Under the pieces are notes generated by a model. The model did not search any database. It saw only the letters and a program-made list of their open reading frames with translations, and had not been told where the DNA came from. 64,000 bases of DNA from Bacteroidales bacterium (lineage in GTDB: Bacteria > Bacteroidota > Bacteroidia > Bacteroidales > UBA1402). The position numbers were made by a program, and so were the translations under genes. This document shows, one piece after another, positions 7,948 to 16,295 of the stretch (positions within the stretch are counted from its first letter, which is position 1; each line of letters starts with the position of its first letter). The stretch is from contig JAFUIP010000003.1 in the NCBI GenBank assembly GCA_017468435.1, positions 120,640-184,639 on the forward strand, written 5' to 3'.

Positions 7948-8856
7948 TTATTGTAATCTTAGCTTAAGTCCGGCAATAATGGTGCCCGGATGAAAATTGA
8001 ACACGCCGTTCATTTCTCCGGCCATACAGAAACCGCACTGATCGCAAACACCTTGCTCGTAGCCTATGCACTGAGGCTTGCGCGATCCGTCGGTAAAGAT
8101 AAAGTTGGTCACCCAGCATTGAGGTTTGAAGTCGAGGCTCTTCATTTTTTTCAAGCCGGGAACAGAGTTCATGATGGGATAACCCTTGCGCTTGTAATCT
8201 ATGATCAGATCGATGATTTCGTGACGTCTTTTTTCGTCGAGGGCCAAATATTCCGTGCCTGCAAAAGGCGTGTGGAAATTCAGGGAAATCGACTTGATAT
8301 GCGGATTATTTTTCACGTACTCAATGGTTTGTGCCACCGCCGTATGGTTGAGCGTATTGATGGCCATGTTCACCGAAAGTGCCTTGTGTCCGCAAGAAGC
8401 AATGTTCTGTTCCAAACGGGCGAAAGTACCTTTTCCGCGCACGGCTTCGTGAAACTCGCCATAACCGTCCAGGCTCACCCAAATGCTGTCGGCATGCGAA
8501 TTGGGGAAGGGTTTCTGCGCATTGGTGGTGATGGTGCAAGAGAAAAATCCCATAGACTTGGCCAAATCGCACAAATCGTTGATATTGCGGCCGTTGTCTT
8601 CCCAGATAAAGGGCTCGCCGCCTTCGAAATCGACAAAACGAGAACCTTGGTCGTAGCAATATTGCAATTCTTCCTTGATTTGCTCGAAGGTCTTGTTCAA
8701 AGGATTTTTGTGGTTATACACGCTGCAATGTTTACACGACAGATTGCAACGATCCGAAATAAAGATAACGCTCTGCAAGGGACGACGACGTCCGAAAAAT
8801 TTGGCGCCTATAAACCAAAAGGCCAAATAAAACAGTTGTTTGATTTTCAGAAACAT
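7948..8856 (-). CDS. Radical SAM protein with extra C-terminal cysteine cluster
   Basis: The 302-aa protein carries the radical SAM motif CNLSCKHC (Cys 37, 41, 44) and FEGGEPF, which bind the 4Fe-4S cluster and SAM. The C-terminus has a cysteine-rich stretch (QCWVTN..., QCIGYEQGVCDQCGFC) that could bind an additional cluster, SPASM/twitch-like. The ATG at 8856 is preferred because it leaves the typical short lead-in MFLKIKQLFYLAFW before the motif; a longer frame reaching to 9060 lies inside the neighbouring gene. It overlaps the UbiA-family gene by 10 bp, so the two are translationally coupled. A role in modifying a quinone or lipid is inference. The substrate is unknown. Confidence 0.8.
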   Translation of the reverse strand: MFLKIKQLFYLAFWFIGAKFFGRRRPLQSVIFISDRCNLSCKHCSVYNHKNPLNKTFEQIKEELQYCYDQGSRFVDFEGGEPFIWEDNGRNINDLCDLAKSMGFFSCTITTNAQKPFPNSHADSIWVSLDGYGEFHEAVRGKGTFARLEQNIASCGHKALSVNMAINTLNHTAVAQTIEYVKNNPHIKSISLNFHTPFAGTEYLALDEKRRHEIIDLIIDYKRKGYPIMNSVPGLKKMKSLDFKPQCWVTNFIFTDGSRKPQCIGYEQGVCDQCGFCMAGEMNGVFNFHPGTIIAGLKLRLQ

Positions 8857-9854
8857 ATCAGGTAAATAATGTGTGCGATTATGCTTAATTGACAAAAGGC
8901 GGAAATGGTGTTGCGCGCGGCGTACCATCGTATCATGAACCAATCGGTGCCCGAAGCGCAGATGGCTTCCCAGTTTTCCATGCGTCCCATGAAACGGGGC
9001 GGATGTTGGGTGTCGGCGGCTTCGTTGCGAGCGAATGCGAGCAACGAACGCAACAGCCAAAGCGAACGAGGCATGGCCAGCAACACCAAGAGGTACAGCC
9101 AGTGCAAACTGCCGAAGACGACGCCCACCACCACAATGACATAAGGCAGCAGATTGATGAACGCGCTGGCTATAAGGTTGGCCGTGTTACTCTTGAGCAG
9201 GCGCGCGAAAGTCATCTTGTGCGAGGCCGCATCGGCAGCCTGGTCGATAAAACTATGCGTAAAAAGAATGTTCAACACCAACAAACCCACCGGCACCGAC
9301 ATATAGACGATGCCCGGATGAAATTGTCCGCAAGCCGACACATACACGCCCGTCATCAGGAGCGGACCGAAGATGACACCAATCACCACTTCGCCCAAAC
9401 CCCTGTAGCTCAGTTTGAAGGGAGGCGCCGAATAGAAAACGCCCAAGAGCAAGGTAATCAGGAAGATATACAATAGCAGATTGGAACGGTAGCACCAGAT
9501 GACAATACCCAAAGCCACCGCCGCCAAAAAGAAAACAGCTATGGCGATGCGCAAATCCTTCAGCGTGGCGCTACCATCGGTGAGGTATGGATATTTCACG
9601 TGTCTCGCTCTGATACCCTGACGTTTGAGTTCCTGTCGAGACTGGGCAGAGTTTTCGTAATAGTCGAAATAATCGTCCGTCAGATTCAAGCCCAGATGCG
9701 CCATCATCACGCCCAACACAGCCATCAGCGCCAAAGGCAAAGAAAAACCCTCCTGACCAAAAGCCAAGACCACCGCCAAGCAAGCCGGCATCATGCTCTG
9801 CATCAAAGAAGTAGGACGAGCATTCTTCCACCATGATTTCAAAACTTTCATCAT
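8847..9854 (-). CDS. UbiA-family prenyltransferase (MenA-like)
   Basis: The 335-aa polytopic membrane protein has the first Asp-rich motif NLTDDYFDYY (57-66) and a second DQAADAASHKMT, which bind Mg-pyrophosphate of a prenyl donor. The closest family by pattern is MenA, which attaches a polyprenyl chain to 1,4-dihydroxy-2-naphthoate in menaquinone synthesis. None of the other men genes is nearby, and the partner is a radical SAM gene overlapping its 3' end, so a different aromatic or lipid acceptor is possible. It starts 15 bp after the M18 peptidase gene. The double Met at the start leaves a one-codon ambiguity. Confidence 0.78.
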   Translation of the reverse strand: MMKVLKSWWKNARPTSLMQSMMPACLAVVLAFGQEGFSLPLALMAVLGVMMAHLGLNLTDDYFDYYENSAQSRQELKRQGIRARHVKYPYLTDGSATLKDLRIAIAVFFLAAVALGIVIWCYRSNLLLYIFLITLLLGVFYSAPPFKLSYRGLGEVVIGVIFGPLLMTGVYVSACGQFHPGIVYMSVPVGLLVLNILFTHSFIDQAADAASHKMTFARLLKSNTANLIASAFINLLPYVIVVVGVVFGSLHWLYLLVLLAMPRSLWLLRSLLAFARNEAADTQHPPRFMGRMENWEAICASGTDWFMIRWYAARNTISAFCQLSIIAHIIYLICF

Positions 9855-9869
9855 CGAAAGGTAGCTTTG

Positions 9870-11165
9870 TTAAATATTGTAAAATTCGGCAAAAGCCTTG
9901 CAGACATACTCATGATCGACCACTGCCATGGTTTCACGCACCGAGTGCATGGCCCACATAGGATTGCCCATATCCACACCACGAATAGGCATCTGCGCGG
10001 TAAGGATATTGCCCAAGGTCGAGCCGCCGGCCATGTCGGAATGGTTCACGAAATACTGGCAGGGCACCTGAGCGCGGCGGCAGATTTCTGCGAAAACAGC
10101 CGCCGAATCCGCATCCGTCACATACTTCTGGTTGGCATTGATCTTGATAACCGGGCCACCACCCATCTGCGGATGATTCGTCGGGTCGTGCTTTTCCGTA
10201 TAGTTGGGATGCCAAGCATGCGCCATATCGGCCGATACCATGAAGGATTTTTCCAGCGCACGATAAGCATCTTCCATGTTGCCACCTTGCGAAAGCACGA
10301 TGCGTTCCAAAAGATTCTTCAAAATAGGCGAAGCCGCTCCCTGCTTGGTACCGCTTCCGGTTTCTTCGTTGTCGAAAATAGCCAACACCTGCGTCATTTC
10401 GGTGGTTTCGGCACTGAGCAAAGCCTGCAATCCGGCATGCACCATGGCCAAGTCGTCCAAACGGCCGCAACTGAGAAATTCCTCATTCTTACCTACCAAG
10501 GTAGCAGGCTGGGTATCATACAGATACAAATCGAAATCGAGAATATCTTCGGCCTTCACTTGCAGTTCTTCGCAAAGCAGGTTGAGCAACATGTTCTTGC
10601 TTTCCAAAGTTTCGTTGAGCATGGCCAACACGGGCAACATATCCTTCTGTTTGCTGAGCGCATTTCCTTCGTTCACCTGGCGATTGAAGTGAATGGCCAA
10701 ATGCGGAATGGTGAGCAAGGCTTGCTTGAAATGTACCGTTTTCTGTGTGGGATACAGCGGATTTTCGCCACGAAGGATAACGCGTCCGGCCAATGACAAG
10801 GGACGATCGAACCAAGTGTAGAGAATGGGGCCGCCATATACTTCGGTATTGAGTTTCACCACACCGGCCTGCGCCATTTCGGCAGCAGGTTTCACGCGGA
10901 AACAAGGCGAATCGCTATGCGCACAAATCAGTTTGAAACCACTGTCGGCCAAGGCTTTGCTTCCCATACGAAAAGCCATCAGTGCAGAACCGTTCTTCTT
11001 GATGAAGTAGGTTTTTCCAGCTTGCAATTCAGGCAAGGGAAGCGCCATGTCCAAAGCTTCGAATCCGGCTTCTTTCAGACGATTTTCTACATATTCCACC
11101 GCGAGGAAATTAACAGGCGAAGCATCAAGCATTGCCATAAGATCTTGAATCAAAGTCTTTTGCAT
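9870..11165 (-). CDS. M18-family aminopeptidase
   Basis: The 431-aa product fits the di-zinc aminopeptidase family M18 (aspartyl aminopeptidase/ApeB type), cytoplasmic enzymes that trim N-terminal residues from peptides. Metal-site motifs visible are CAHSDSPCFRVKP (His 83, Asp 85), ...IFDNEETGSGTKQGA with the catalytic Glu pair, and ...MAHAWHPNYTEKHDP. Length is standard. It lies between lpxB (4 bp away) and the UbiA gene (15 bp away) in one transcription unit, though its job has no evident link with theirs. Confidence 0.92.
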   Translation of the reverse strand: MQKTLIQDLMAMLDASPVNFLAVEYVENRLKEAGFEALDMALPLPELQAGKTYFIKKNGSALMAFRMGSKALADSGFKLICAHSDSPCFRVKPAAEMAQAGVVKLNTEVYGGPILYTWFDRPLSLAGRVILRGENPLYPTQKTVHFKQALLTIPHLAIHFNRQVNEGNALSKQKDMLPVLAMLNETLESKNMLLNLLCEELQVKAEDILDFDLYLYDTQPATLVGKNEEFLSCGRLDDLAMVHAGLQALLSAETTEMTQVLAIFDNEETGSGTKQGAASPILKNLLERIVLSQGGNMEDAYRALEKSFMVSADMAHAWHPNYTEKHDPTNHPQMGGGPVIKINANQKYVTDADSAAVFAEICRRAQVPCQYFVNHSDMAGGSTLGNILTAQMPIRGVDMGNPMWAMHSVRETMAVVDHEYVCKAFAEFYNI

Positions 11166-11169
11166 ATTA

Positions 11170-12306
11170 TTATCGTTTTAAATATTTCAACATCAAATCA
11201 GCCGTATGTTCTGCGGCACCGGGTTCGCCCAACAATTGATGAATGCGCGCATATTCCTGCAAGATTCTTTCTCGTTCAGAGCCCTGCAACAATACGGACA
11301 ATTCTTTGTGTATCAACTCGGTAGTACATTCATACGACACCAATTCGCGCACCACTTCCCTACCGGCCACCAAATTGACCAAAGAGATGAAAGGCGTGCG
11401 AATGAAGTATTTACGCACCAATTTTGTCAGGAATTTTCCACCCGACATATAGTAACAAACCACTTGAGGCACATCGAATAGCGCGGTTTCGAGCGTGGCC
11501 GTTCCCGACACCACCAAAGCCGCATGCGCCTGATGCAGCAAGGCATAGGTCTGGTTGAAAACAATTTGAAAATCAAAGCCTTCCATATATTGTCGATAGG
11601 CCGATTCCTCTTGGCCGGGCGCTCCGGAAACCACTATTCGGTAATCATCTTTGAAGGCCTCGGCCGCCTGCAACATCTGTGGCAGATTGCGACGAATTTC
11701 CTGGGTACGGCTTCCCGGCAAAATGGCGATAATGGGCTTCGACGAAGACGAATCCAAAGTTTTTTCCAAAACAGAAGACGAAGCATTCTTCAAATACGTA
11801 CTCACGCTATCCACCGAAGGATTTCCCACGTAATCGACGGCGTAATTTCTTTCGGCAAACCATTGTTTTTCAAAGGGAAAGACAATATACATCTTATCGA
11901 CATACGCGCGAAATTGCTTGATGCGATAGCTTTTCCAAGCCCAAATTTTCGGGGAAATATAATAATGCACGGGAATGTCGGGACAATGCGTTTTCACGAA
12001 GCGAGCAATCTTCAGATTGAAACCGGCATAGTCCACCAGAATAAGCACATCAGGACGCCAAGAGAGAATGTCTCGGCGGCATAATTTCATGTTTTTCAGA
12101 ATGGTACGTGCGTGCAGGAGAACCGGAAGAAAACCCATATAGGCCATTTCCCGATAATGACGAACCAAACTTCCTCCCTGCGCAGCCATTTTATCTCCGC
12201 CGAAAAAGCGGAACTCGGCTTGTTTGTCTCTCTGTTTCAGAGCCTTCATCAGGTTGGATGCATGAAGATCGCCCGAAGCCTCACCTGCAATCAAATAGTA
12301 TTTCAT
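11170..12306 (-). CDS. lpxB: Lipid-A-disaccharide synthase
   Basis: The 378-aa glycosyltransferase condenses UDP-2,3-diacylglucosamine with lipid X at the inner membrane to form the lipid A disaccharide. The start ATG at 12306 yields the diagnostic MKYYLIAGEASGDLHASNL. Further motifs are ...FPFEKQWFAERNYAVDYVGNP, ...ILPGSRTQEIRRNLP and ...VVSGTATLETALFDVPQVV. An upstream in-frame extension to 12417 is rejected because it would cross the -7 promoter box at 12336-12343. It heads an operon with the M18, UbiA, radical SAM and thioesterase genes and is divergent from parA. Confidence 0.96.
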   Translation of the reverse strand: MKYYLIAGEASGDLHASNLMKALKQRDKQAEFRFFGGDKMAAQGGSLVRHYREMAYMGFLPVLLHARTILKNMKLCRRDILSWRPDVLILVDYAGFNLKIARFVKTHCPDIPVHYYISPKIWAWKSYRIKQFRAYVDKMYIVFPFEKQWFAERNYAVDYVGNPSVDSVSTYLKNASSSVLEKTLDSSSSKPIIAILPGSRTQEIRRNLPQMLQAAEAFKDDYRIVVSGAPGQEESAYRQYMEGFDFQIVFNQTYALLHQAHAALVVSGTATLETALFDVPQVVCYYMSGGKFLTKLVRKYFIRTPFISLVNLVAGREVVRELVSYECTTELIHKELSVLLQGSERERILQEYARIHQLLGEPGAAEHTADLMLKYLKR

Positions 12307-12335
12307 ACTTGAACAAATGCGATTTTTTGAAACGA

Positions 12336-12343
12336 CAAAGGTA
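12336..12343 (-). promoter_or_regulatory. -7 box of the lpxB operon promoter
   Basis: On the minus strand the site reads TACCTTTG (consensus TAnnTTTG), 30 bp before the lpxB ATG. Confidence 0.65.
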
Positions 12344-12401
12344 ATGAAAGCAGGCATAAGAAAAAACAGGCACTTGATTTTTATTTTAACGAGGTGTTCA
12401 C

Positions 12402-12409
12402 TATTTTTG
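12402..12409 (+). promoter_or_regulatory. -7 box of the parA promoter
   Basis: TATTTTTG lies 22 bp before the parA ATG. It is arranged divergently from the lpxB promoter. Confidence 0.65.
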
Positions 12410-12431
12410 CAGTTCATTTTTATTTCATACT

Positions 12432-13199
12432 ATGGGAAAAATTATTGCTATTGCAAACCAAAAGGGAGGCGTGGGTAAAACCACCACTACCATTAACTTA
12501 GCTGCTTCTTTGGCCGTGCAGGAAAAGAAGGTGCTCGTGGTAGATGCCGACCCGCAGGCCAATGCTTCTTCAGGTTTGGGCATAGACATTCGCGATATAG
12601 AGACCACCATTTACGAATGTATGATAGACAATGCCCCGGCCGCAAGCGCCATCAAAAACACAGAAATCAACTTTTTGGACGTTTTGCCTTCGCACATCGA
12701 TTTGGTGGGCGCGGAGTTGGAAATGATACAGTTGCCGCAGCGCGAGTTTATTTTGAAGAAACAACTTGACAGCCTGCGCGACCAATACGATTACATCCTG
12801 ATTGACTGTTCGCCTTCGCTCGGACTGATTACGGTGAACTGCCTGACGGCGGCCGACTCGGTGCTCATTCCCGTGCAATGCGAATATTTCGCGCTCGAAG
12901 GCATCAGTAAGTTGCTGAATACCATCAAGATCATCAAGAGCGGACTGAACAGGAGCCTCGAAATCGAAGGATTCCTGCTTACCATGTACGATGGCCGTCT
13001 GCGTTCTGCCCGACAGGTGGCCGATGAAGTAAGAAAGCACTTCAAGAACTTGGTTTTCAACACAATGATTCAGCGAAACGTCACGTTGAGCGTGGCTCCG
13101 AGTCATGGCGAACCGGCTTTGCTTTACGATGCAGATTCCAAGGGTGCCATCGACCATATTCAGTTAGCATTGGAAATTATACAAAGAAACAAGAAATAA
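12432..13199 (+). CDS. parA: Chromosome-partitioning ATPase ParA (Soj)
   Basis: The 255-aa protein has the deviant Walker A NQKGGVGKTTTTINLA (9-24), with both signature lysines, plus ...VVDADPQANASSGLG and ...ILIDCSPSLGLITVN. It binds ATP and the nucleoid and moves ParB-parS complexes during origin segregation. The short length, without an N-terminal HTH, marks the chromosomal type. Its stop overlaps the parB start by one base, and its promoter is divergent from lpxB. Confidence 0.96.
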   Translation: MGKIIAIANQKGGVGKTTTTINLAASLAVQEKKVLVVDADPQANASSGLGIDIRDIETTIYECMIDNAPAASAIKNTEINFLDVLPSHIDLVGAELEMIQLPQREFILKKQLDSLRDQYDYILIDCSPSLGLITVNCLTAADSVLIPVQCEYFALEGISKLLNTIKIIKSGLNRSLEIEGFLLTMYDGRLRSARQVADEVRKHFKNLVFNTMIQRNVTLSVAPSHGEPALLYDADSKGAIDHIQLALEIIQRNKK

Positions 13200-14071
13200 T
13201 GGCTAAAAGACACGATTTAGGCCGAGGACTCGGCGCCTTGATAAGCACAGAAGAAGTTCAGACCGTGGGTTCGTCATCCATCAGTGAAATTCCTCTCAGT
13301 CAGATACATCCCAATCCCAACCAGCCTCGTCAGGAATTCGAGGCCGAGGCCTTGGAAGAATTGGCTGCATCCATACGTCAATTAGGTATCATTCAACCCA
13401 TTACGCTTCGAAAGATAAGCGAAGGAAATTATCAGATCATTTCCGGTGAACGTCGTTACCGCGCGTCGAAATCCATTGGTTTGGAGAATATTCCGGCCTA
13501 CATCAAGACCACCGAAGACGAACAGGTGATGGAAATGGCGCTCATCGAAAACATACAGCGCGAAGACTTGAACGCCATTGAAGTGGCTTTGGCTTATCAA
13601 AAATTGTTGGAAGTGTACAACTTGACGCACGAAAAACTGAGCGAACGCTTGGGGAAGAAACGTGCCACCATCACCAATTATCTGCGCTTGCTCAAATTGC
13701 CCGCCATCATTCAGATAGGACTGAAAGACAAGAAGATAGAAATGGGTCATGCGCGTGCTTTGGCCGGCATCGAAGATTCTCAGTGGCAATTGGCGCTTTA
13801 TGATGACATCGTGAAACATGGCTTGTCGGTGCGCAAGGTGGAAGAAATCATCAAGACGAATTCGCCGGAGGCTTTGGCTCGCAAACAATCTGACAAACAG
13901 GCCAAAAAGAAGGCTCAGCTGGAATACGCCGAGCTGCAGAAGCTTTTGTCGGAAAAGTTGGGAACCAGGGTCAAATTGAACATAGACACCAAGGGAAAAG
14001 GAAGCATCAGCATTCCTTTCAAATCGGAAAAGAAATTGGAAGAAATCCTTGCCTGCTTAGACAGAATCTGA
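13199..14071 (+). CDS. parB: Chromosome-partitioning protein ParB (Spo0J)
   Basis: The 290-aa product is the parS-binding CTP switch that pairs with ParA. The N-terminus MAKRHDLGRGLGALI contains the Arg-rich ParA-activating segment. The GERRYRAS motif (83-90) of the CTPase/Srx-like domain follows, then the HTH ...LTHEKLSERLGKKRATITNYLRLL and a C-terminal dimerisation domain. The ATG shares the last A of the parA TAA. I did not find a clear parS palindrome in the immediate surroundings by eye. Confidence 0.95.
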   Translation: MAKRHDLGRGLGALISTEEVQTVGSSSISEIPLSQIHPNPNQPRQEFEAEALEELAASIRQLGIIQPITLRKISEGNYQIISGERRYRASKSIGLENIPAYIKTTEDEQVMEMALIENIQREDLNAIEVALAYQKLLEVYNLTHEKLSERLGKKRATITNYLRLLKLPAIIQIGLKDKKIEMGHARALAGIEDSQWQLALYDDIVKHGLSVRKVEEIIKTNSPEALARKQSDKQAKKKAQLEYAELQKLLSEKLGTRVKLNIDTKGKGSISIPFKSEKKLEEILACLDRI

Positions 14072-14072
14072 T

Positions 14073-14921
14073 ATGCGTTTGTCTCTGATTTACATAAGGT
14101 TTCTGTGTTTTATCACACTTTTGTCGGCGAGTTTTGCATTGTCGGCAGGAAACCTTGCGTTTTCTTCTAAGGAAGACAGCTTGCAGATGAGTCCCAAGCA
14201 ATTCAAACCCATGCAATTGCAGGAAAGAGGCGCGCGAGCTTCGGCCGACAGCAGCCAGCAGGAAGCCGAATTCTCTCAGCAGACAGCCGAATTCTCGCAG
14301 CAGGAAGCCGAATTCTCTCAGCAGTCAGCCGAATTCTCGCAGCAGGAAGCCGATGTCATCGAAGTGCAAATGCCCGACACGGTGGCCATTCAAGTGGCCG
14401 ACAGCAGCGAAATGTTTGTACCCGACTCGAACAAGGCTCTTTGGTTTGCAGCGCTCTGCCCCGGACTCGGACAAATCTACAACCGACGCTATTGGAAACT
14501 GCCCATCGTGGCGGGCGGCATCGTGGGCGTGAGCTACGCCATTTCTTGGAACGGAAAGTATTACGAAGCCTATACTTACGCCTACCGCGACCTCATAGAC
14601 GGAGACCCTAACACCAACTATTTCAAGGAATTGATTCCGCCGGGCGCCAGTTATTCCGAGTCGCAGTTACAAACCGTCTTCAAGAACCGTCAACAGAGTT
14701 TTCGCCGCCAACGCGATTTGAGCATCATTGTGGGCGTGGGCTTGTACCTGATTTGCTTGTTGGACGCTTACGTGGATGCCGAATTGTTCACTTTCGACAT
14801 CAGTGACAACTTGAGTTTTGAATGGGGAAGCCGGCCGCAACCAGCCACAGAATGGAGAAGTCCCGCTTGGTTGCCAAACGAGCAGCAAAACCTCAACCTA
14901 AGTTTCAGCCTTAATTTCTAA
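14073..14921 (+). CDS. DUF5683-family membrane protein with heptapeptide repeats
   Basis: The 282-aa protein has an N-terminal signal or anchor segment (about 8-26), a low-complexity linker, then a hydrophobic domain containing ALCPGLGQIYNRRYWKLPIV. That is the conserved core of DUF5683, a Bacteroidota protein of unknown role regularly found between parB and the lytic transglycosylase gene. The linker holds five consecutive 7-residue units SQQ(E/T/S)AEF at 61-94. It is encoded one base after parB and 20 bp before mltD, so it belongs to the operon. A link to envelope maintenance is inferred from neighbours only. Confidence 0.85.
   Translation: MRLSLIYIRFLCFITLLSASFALSAGNLAFSSKEDSLQMSPKQFKPMQLQERGARASADSSQQEAEFSQQTAEFSQQEAEFSQQSAEFSQQEADVIEVQMPDTVAIQVADSSEMFVPDSNKALWFAALCPGLGQIYNRRYWKLPIVAGGIVGVSYAISWNGKYYEAYTYAYRDLIDGDPNTNYFKELIPPGASYSESQLQTVFKNRQQSFRRQRDLSIIVGVGLYLICLLDAYVDAELFTFDISDNLSFEWGSRPQPATEWRSPAWLPNEQQNLNLSFSLNF
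14253..14354 (+). repeat. 21-bp in-frame tandem repeat (42-bp higher-order unit)
   Basis: Five units encode SQQxAEF. The Ser codon alternates TCT/TCG in successive units and the variable codon tends to alternate with GAA, so the array probably grew by duplication of a 42-bp double unit. Confidence 0.9.
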
Positions 14922-14941
14922 TCAAAATTAACCCATTGTTT

Positions 14942-16291
14942 ATGAGAGCATTATTCTGCATAGTCATTTCTATATTGCTGACGGTTCTACCCATGGAGGG
15001 CGCGCGCGACAAGAAAAAACGCCTGAAAGAGCCCGTCACCATTACCCGCATCGACACGGTCACCATTGTTGATACCATCCGCATTTGCGAAGAAACACCG
15101 CTGATTATCAAAATAGATTCCTCTTATCTTTTGGACGACACGTTGCTGAATCCGCTTTCGTACGTTGACACGAGCATAGATAGTCTTTATTTGCAATGGC
15201 GCGAAGAAGGCTTGCTCAAGACCAACACCGACTGCGTAGAAATGCCTGACAACCAAGACATTCCAGATGAAGTATTCTTGCAACGCATCGCCGCTTTGCC
15301 CAATGTCATCCCTTGCTCGTACAACAAGATTGTGCGTCGCTTTATCGAAATGTATCTGTATCAGCGTCCCGGCCAAGTGAGCAGCATGTTGGCCATGTCC
15401 GATTATTATTTTCCGATTTTCGAAGAAGCCTTGGAACGTCATCAACTGCCTTTGGAACTGAAATACTTACCCGTCATCGAATCGGGTTTGAACCCCAACG
15501 CGGTGTCGAAAATGGGCGCTGCCGGACTTTGGCAATTCATGTACTCGACGGGAAAAATGTACGGACTGCAAATTAACAGCCTCACCGACGAAAGACGCGA
15601 CCCGGTGAAATCGACCGAAGCGGCAGCCAAATTCTTGAAATCGCTCTACGACATGTTCGGCGACTGGAACTTGGCCATCGCGGCCTACAATTGCGGCCCG
15701 GGAAACGTGCGCAAGGCCATCGCCCGAAGCGGTAACAGCAAGGATTTCTGGAAGATATATTATCATCTGCCCCGCGAAACCCGCAGCTACGTTCCTATTT
15801 TTATTGCCGCCAACTACGTGATGGTTTACCACGAAGAACACGGCATTTGCCCGGCCGACGTGGAATTTCCCATGGTTTGCGACACTTTCCTCATTCAGGA
15901 GAACATGCATTTCAAACAGATTTCCAAGGTCTGCAACATCCCGATAGAAACGCTCAAAAAGACGAATCCTCACTTCCGCAGCGACATAGCTCACGGAAAC
16001 AGCAAGAATGCGGGTGTGCTCTACTTGCCGGCCGAATACACTTCTACCTTTATACAATGGCAGGACAGCATTCCCAACTACAAACGTAAAGAACTGCTCG
16101 ACAGCAAGATAAGTGCAAAACCTTACAACCCTTATCGTGCCAATGGAGAAGCCGTCGTCTATCGTGTGCGTTCAGGCGACAATCTCTACAACATTGCCCG
16201 AAAATATGGGGTAACGGTGAGCAAACTCAAATCGTGGAACAACTTGAAAAGCGATATGCTCCAAATTGGACAGCGTTTGATAATTTATTGA
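14942..16291 (+). CDS. mltD: Membrane-bound lytic murein transglycosylase D-like protein with LysM
   Basis: The 449-aa exported protein has a signal peptide (MRALFCIVISILLTVLP), a GH23 transglycosylase domain with the catalytic Glu in YLPVIESGLNPNAVSKMGAAG (about 178-198), the following ...GLWQFM and ...AAYNCGPGNVRKAI, and one C-terminal LysM domain beginning VYRVRSGDNLYNIARKYGV. It cleaves the glycan strands of peptidoglycan in the periplasm. A TTG six bases upstream is a possible but less likely start; the ATG at 14942 is preferred. The stop lies four bases before relA. Confidence 0.9.
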   Translation: MRALFCIVISILLTVLPMEGARDKKKRLKEPVTITRIDTVTIVDTIRICEETPLIIKIDSSYLLDDTLLNPLSYVDTSIDSLYLQWREEGLLKTNTDCVEMPDNQDIPDEVFLQRIAALPNVIPCSYNKIVRRFIEMYLYQRPGQVSSMLAMSDYYFPIFEEALERHQLPLELKYLPVIESGLNPNAVSKMGAAGLWQFMYSTGKMYGLQINSLTDERRDPVKSTEAAAKFLKSLYDMFGDWNLAIAAYNCGPGNVRKAIARSGNSKDFWKIYYHLPRETRSYVPIFIAANYVMVYHEEHGICPADVEFPMVCDTFLIQENMHFKQISKVCNIPIETLKKTNPHFRSDIAHGNSKNAGVLYLPAEYTSTFIQWQDSIPNYKRKELLDSKISAKPYNPYRANGEAVVYRVRSGDNLYNIARKYGVTVSKLKSWNNLKSDMLQIGQRLIIY

Positions 16292-16295
16292 TACT

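Noticed and set aside
8857..9060. N-terminal extension of the radical SAM protein
   Set aside because: The extra residues are out-of-frame sequence of the UbiA gene, Arg/His-rich, with no family counterpart.
12307..12417. N-terminal extension of LpxB
   Set aside because: It would cross the lpxB -7 box; the family begins at MKYYLIAGEASGD.
12300..14100. parS site near parAB
   Set aside because: Looked for the usual CACGTG-centred 16-bp palindrome and did not find a convincing one by eye.
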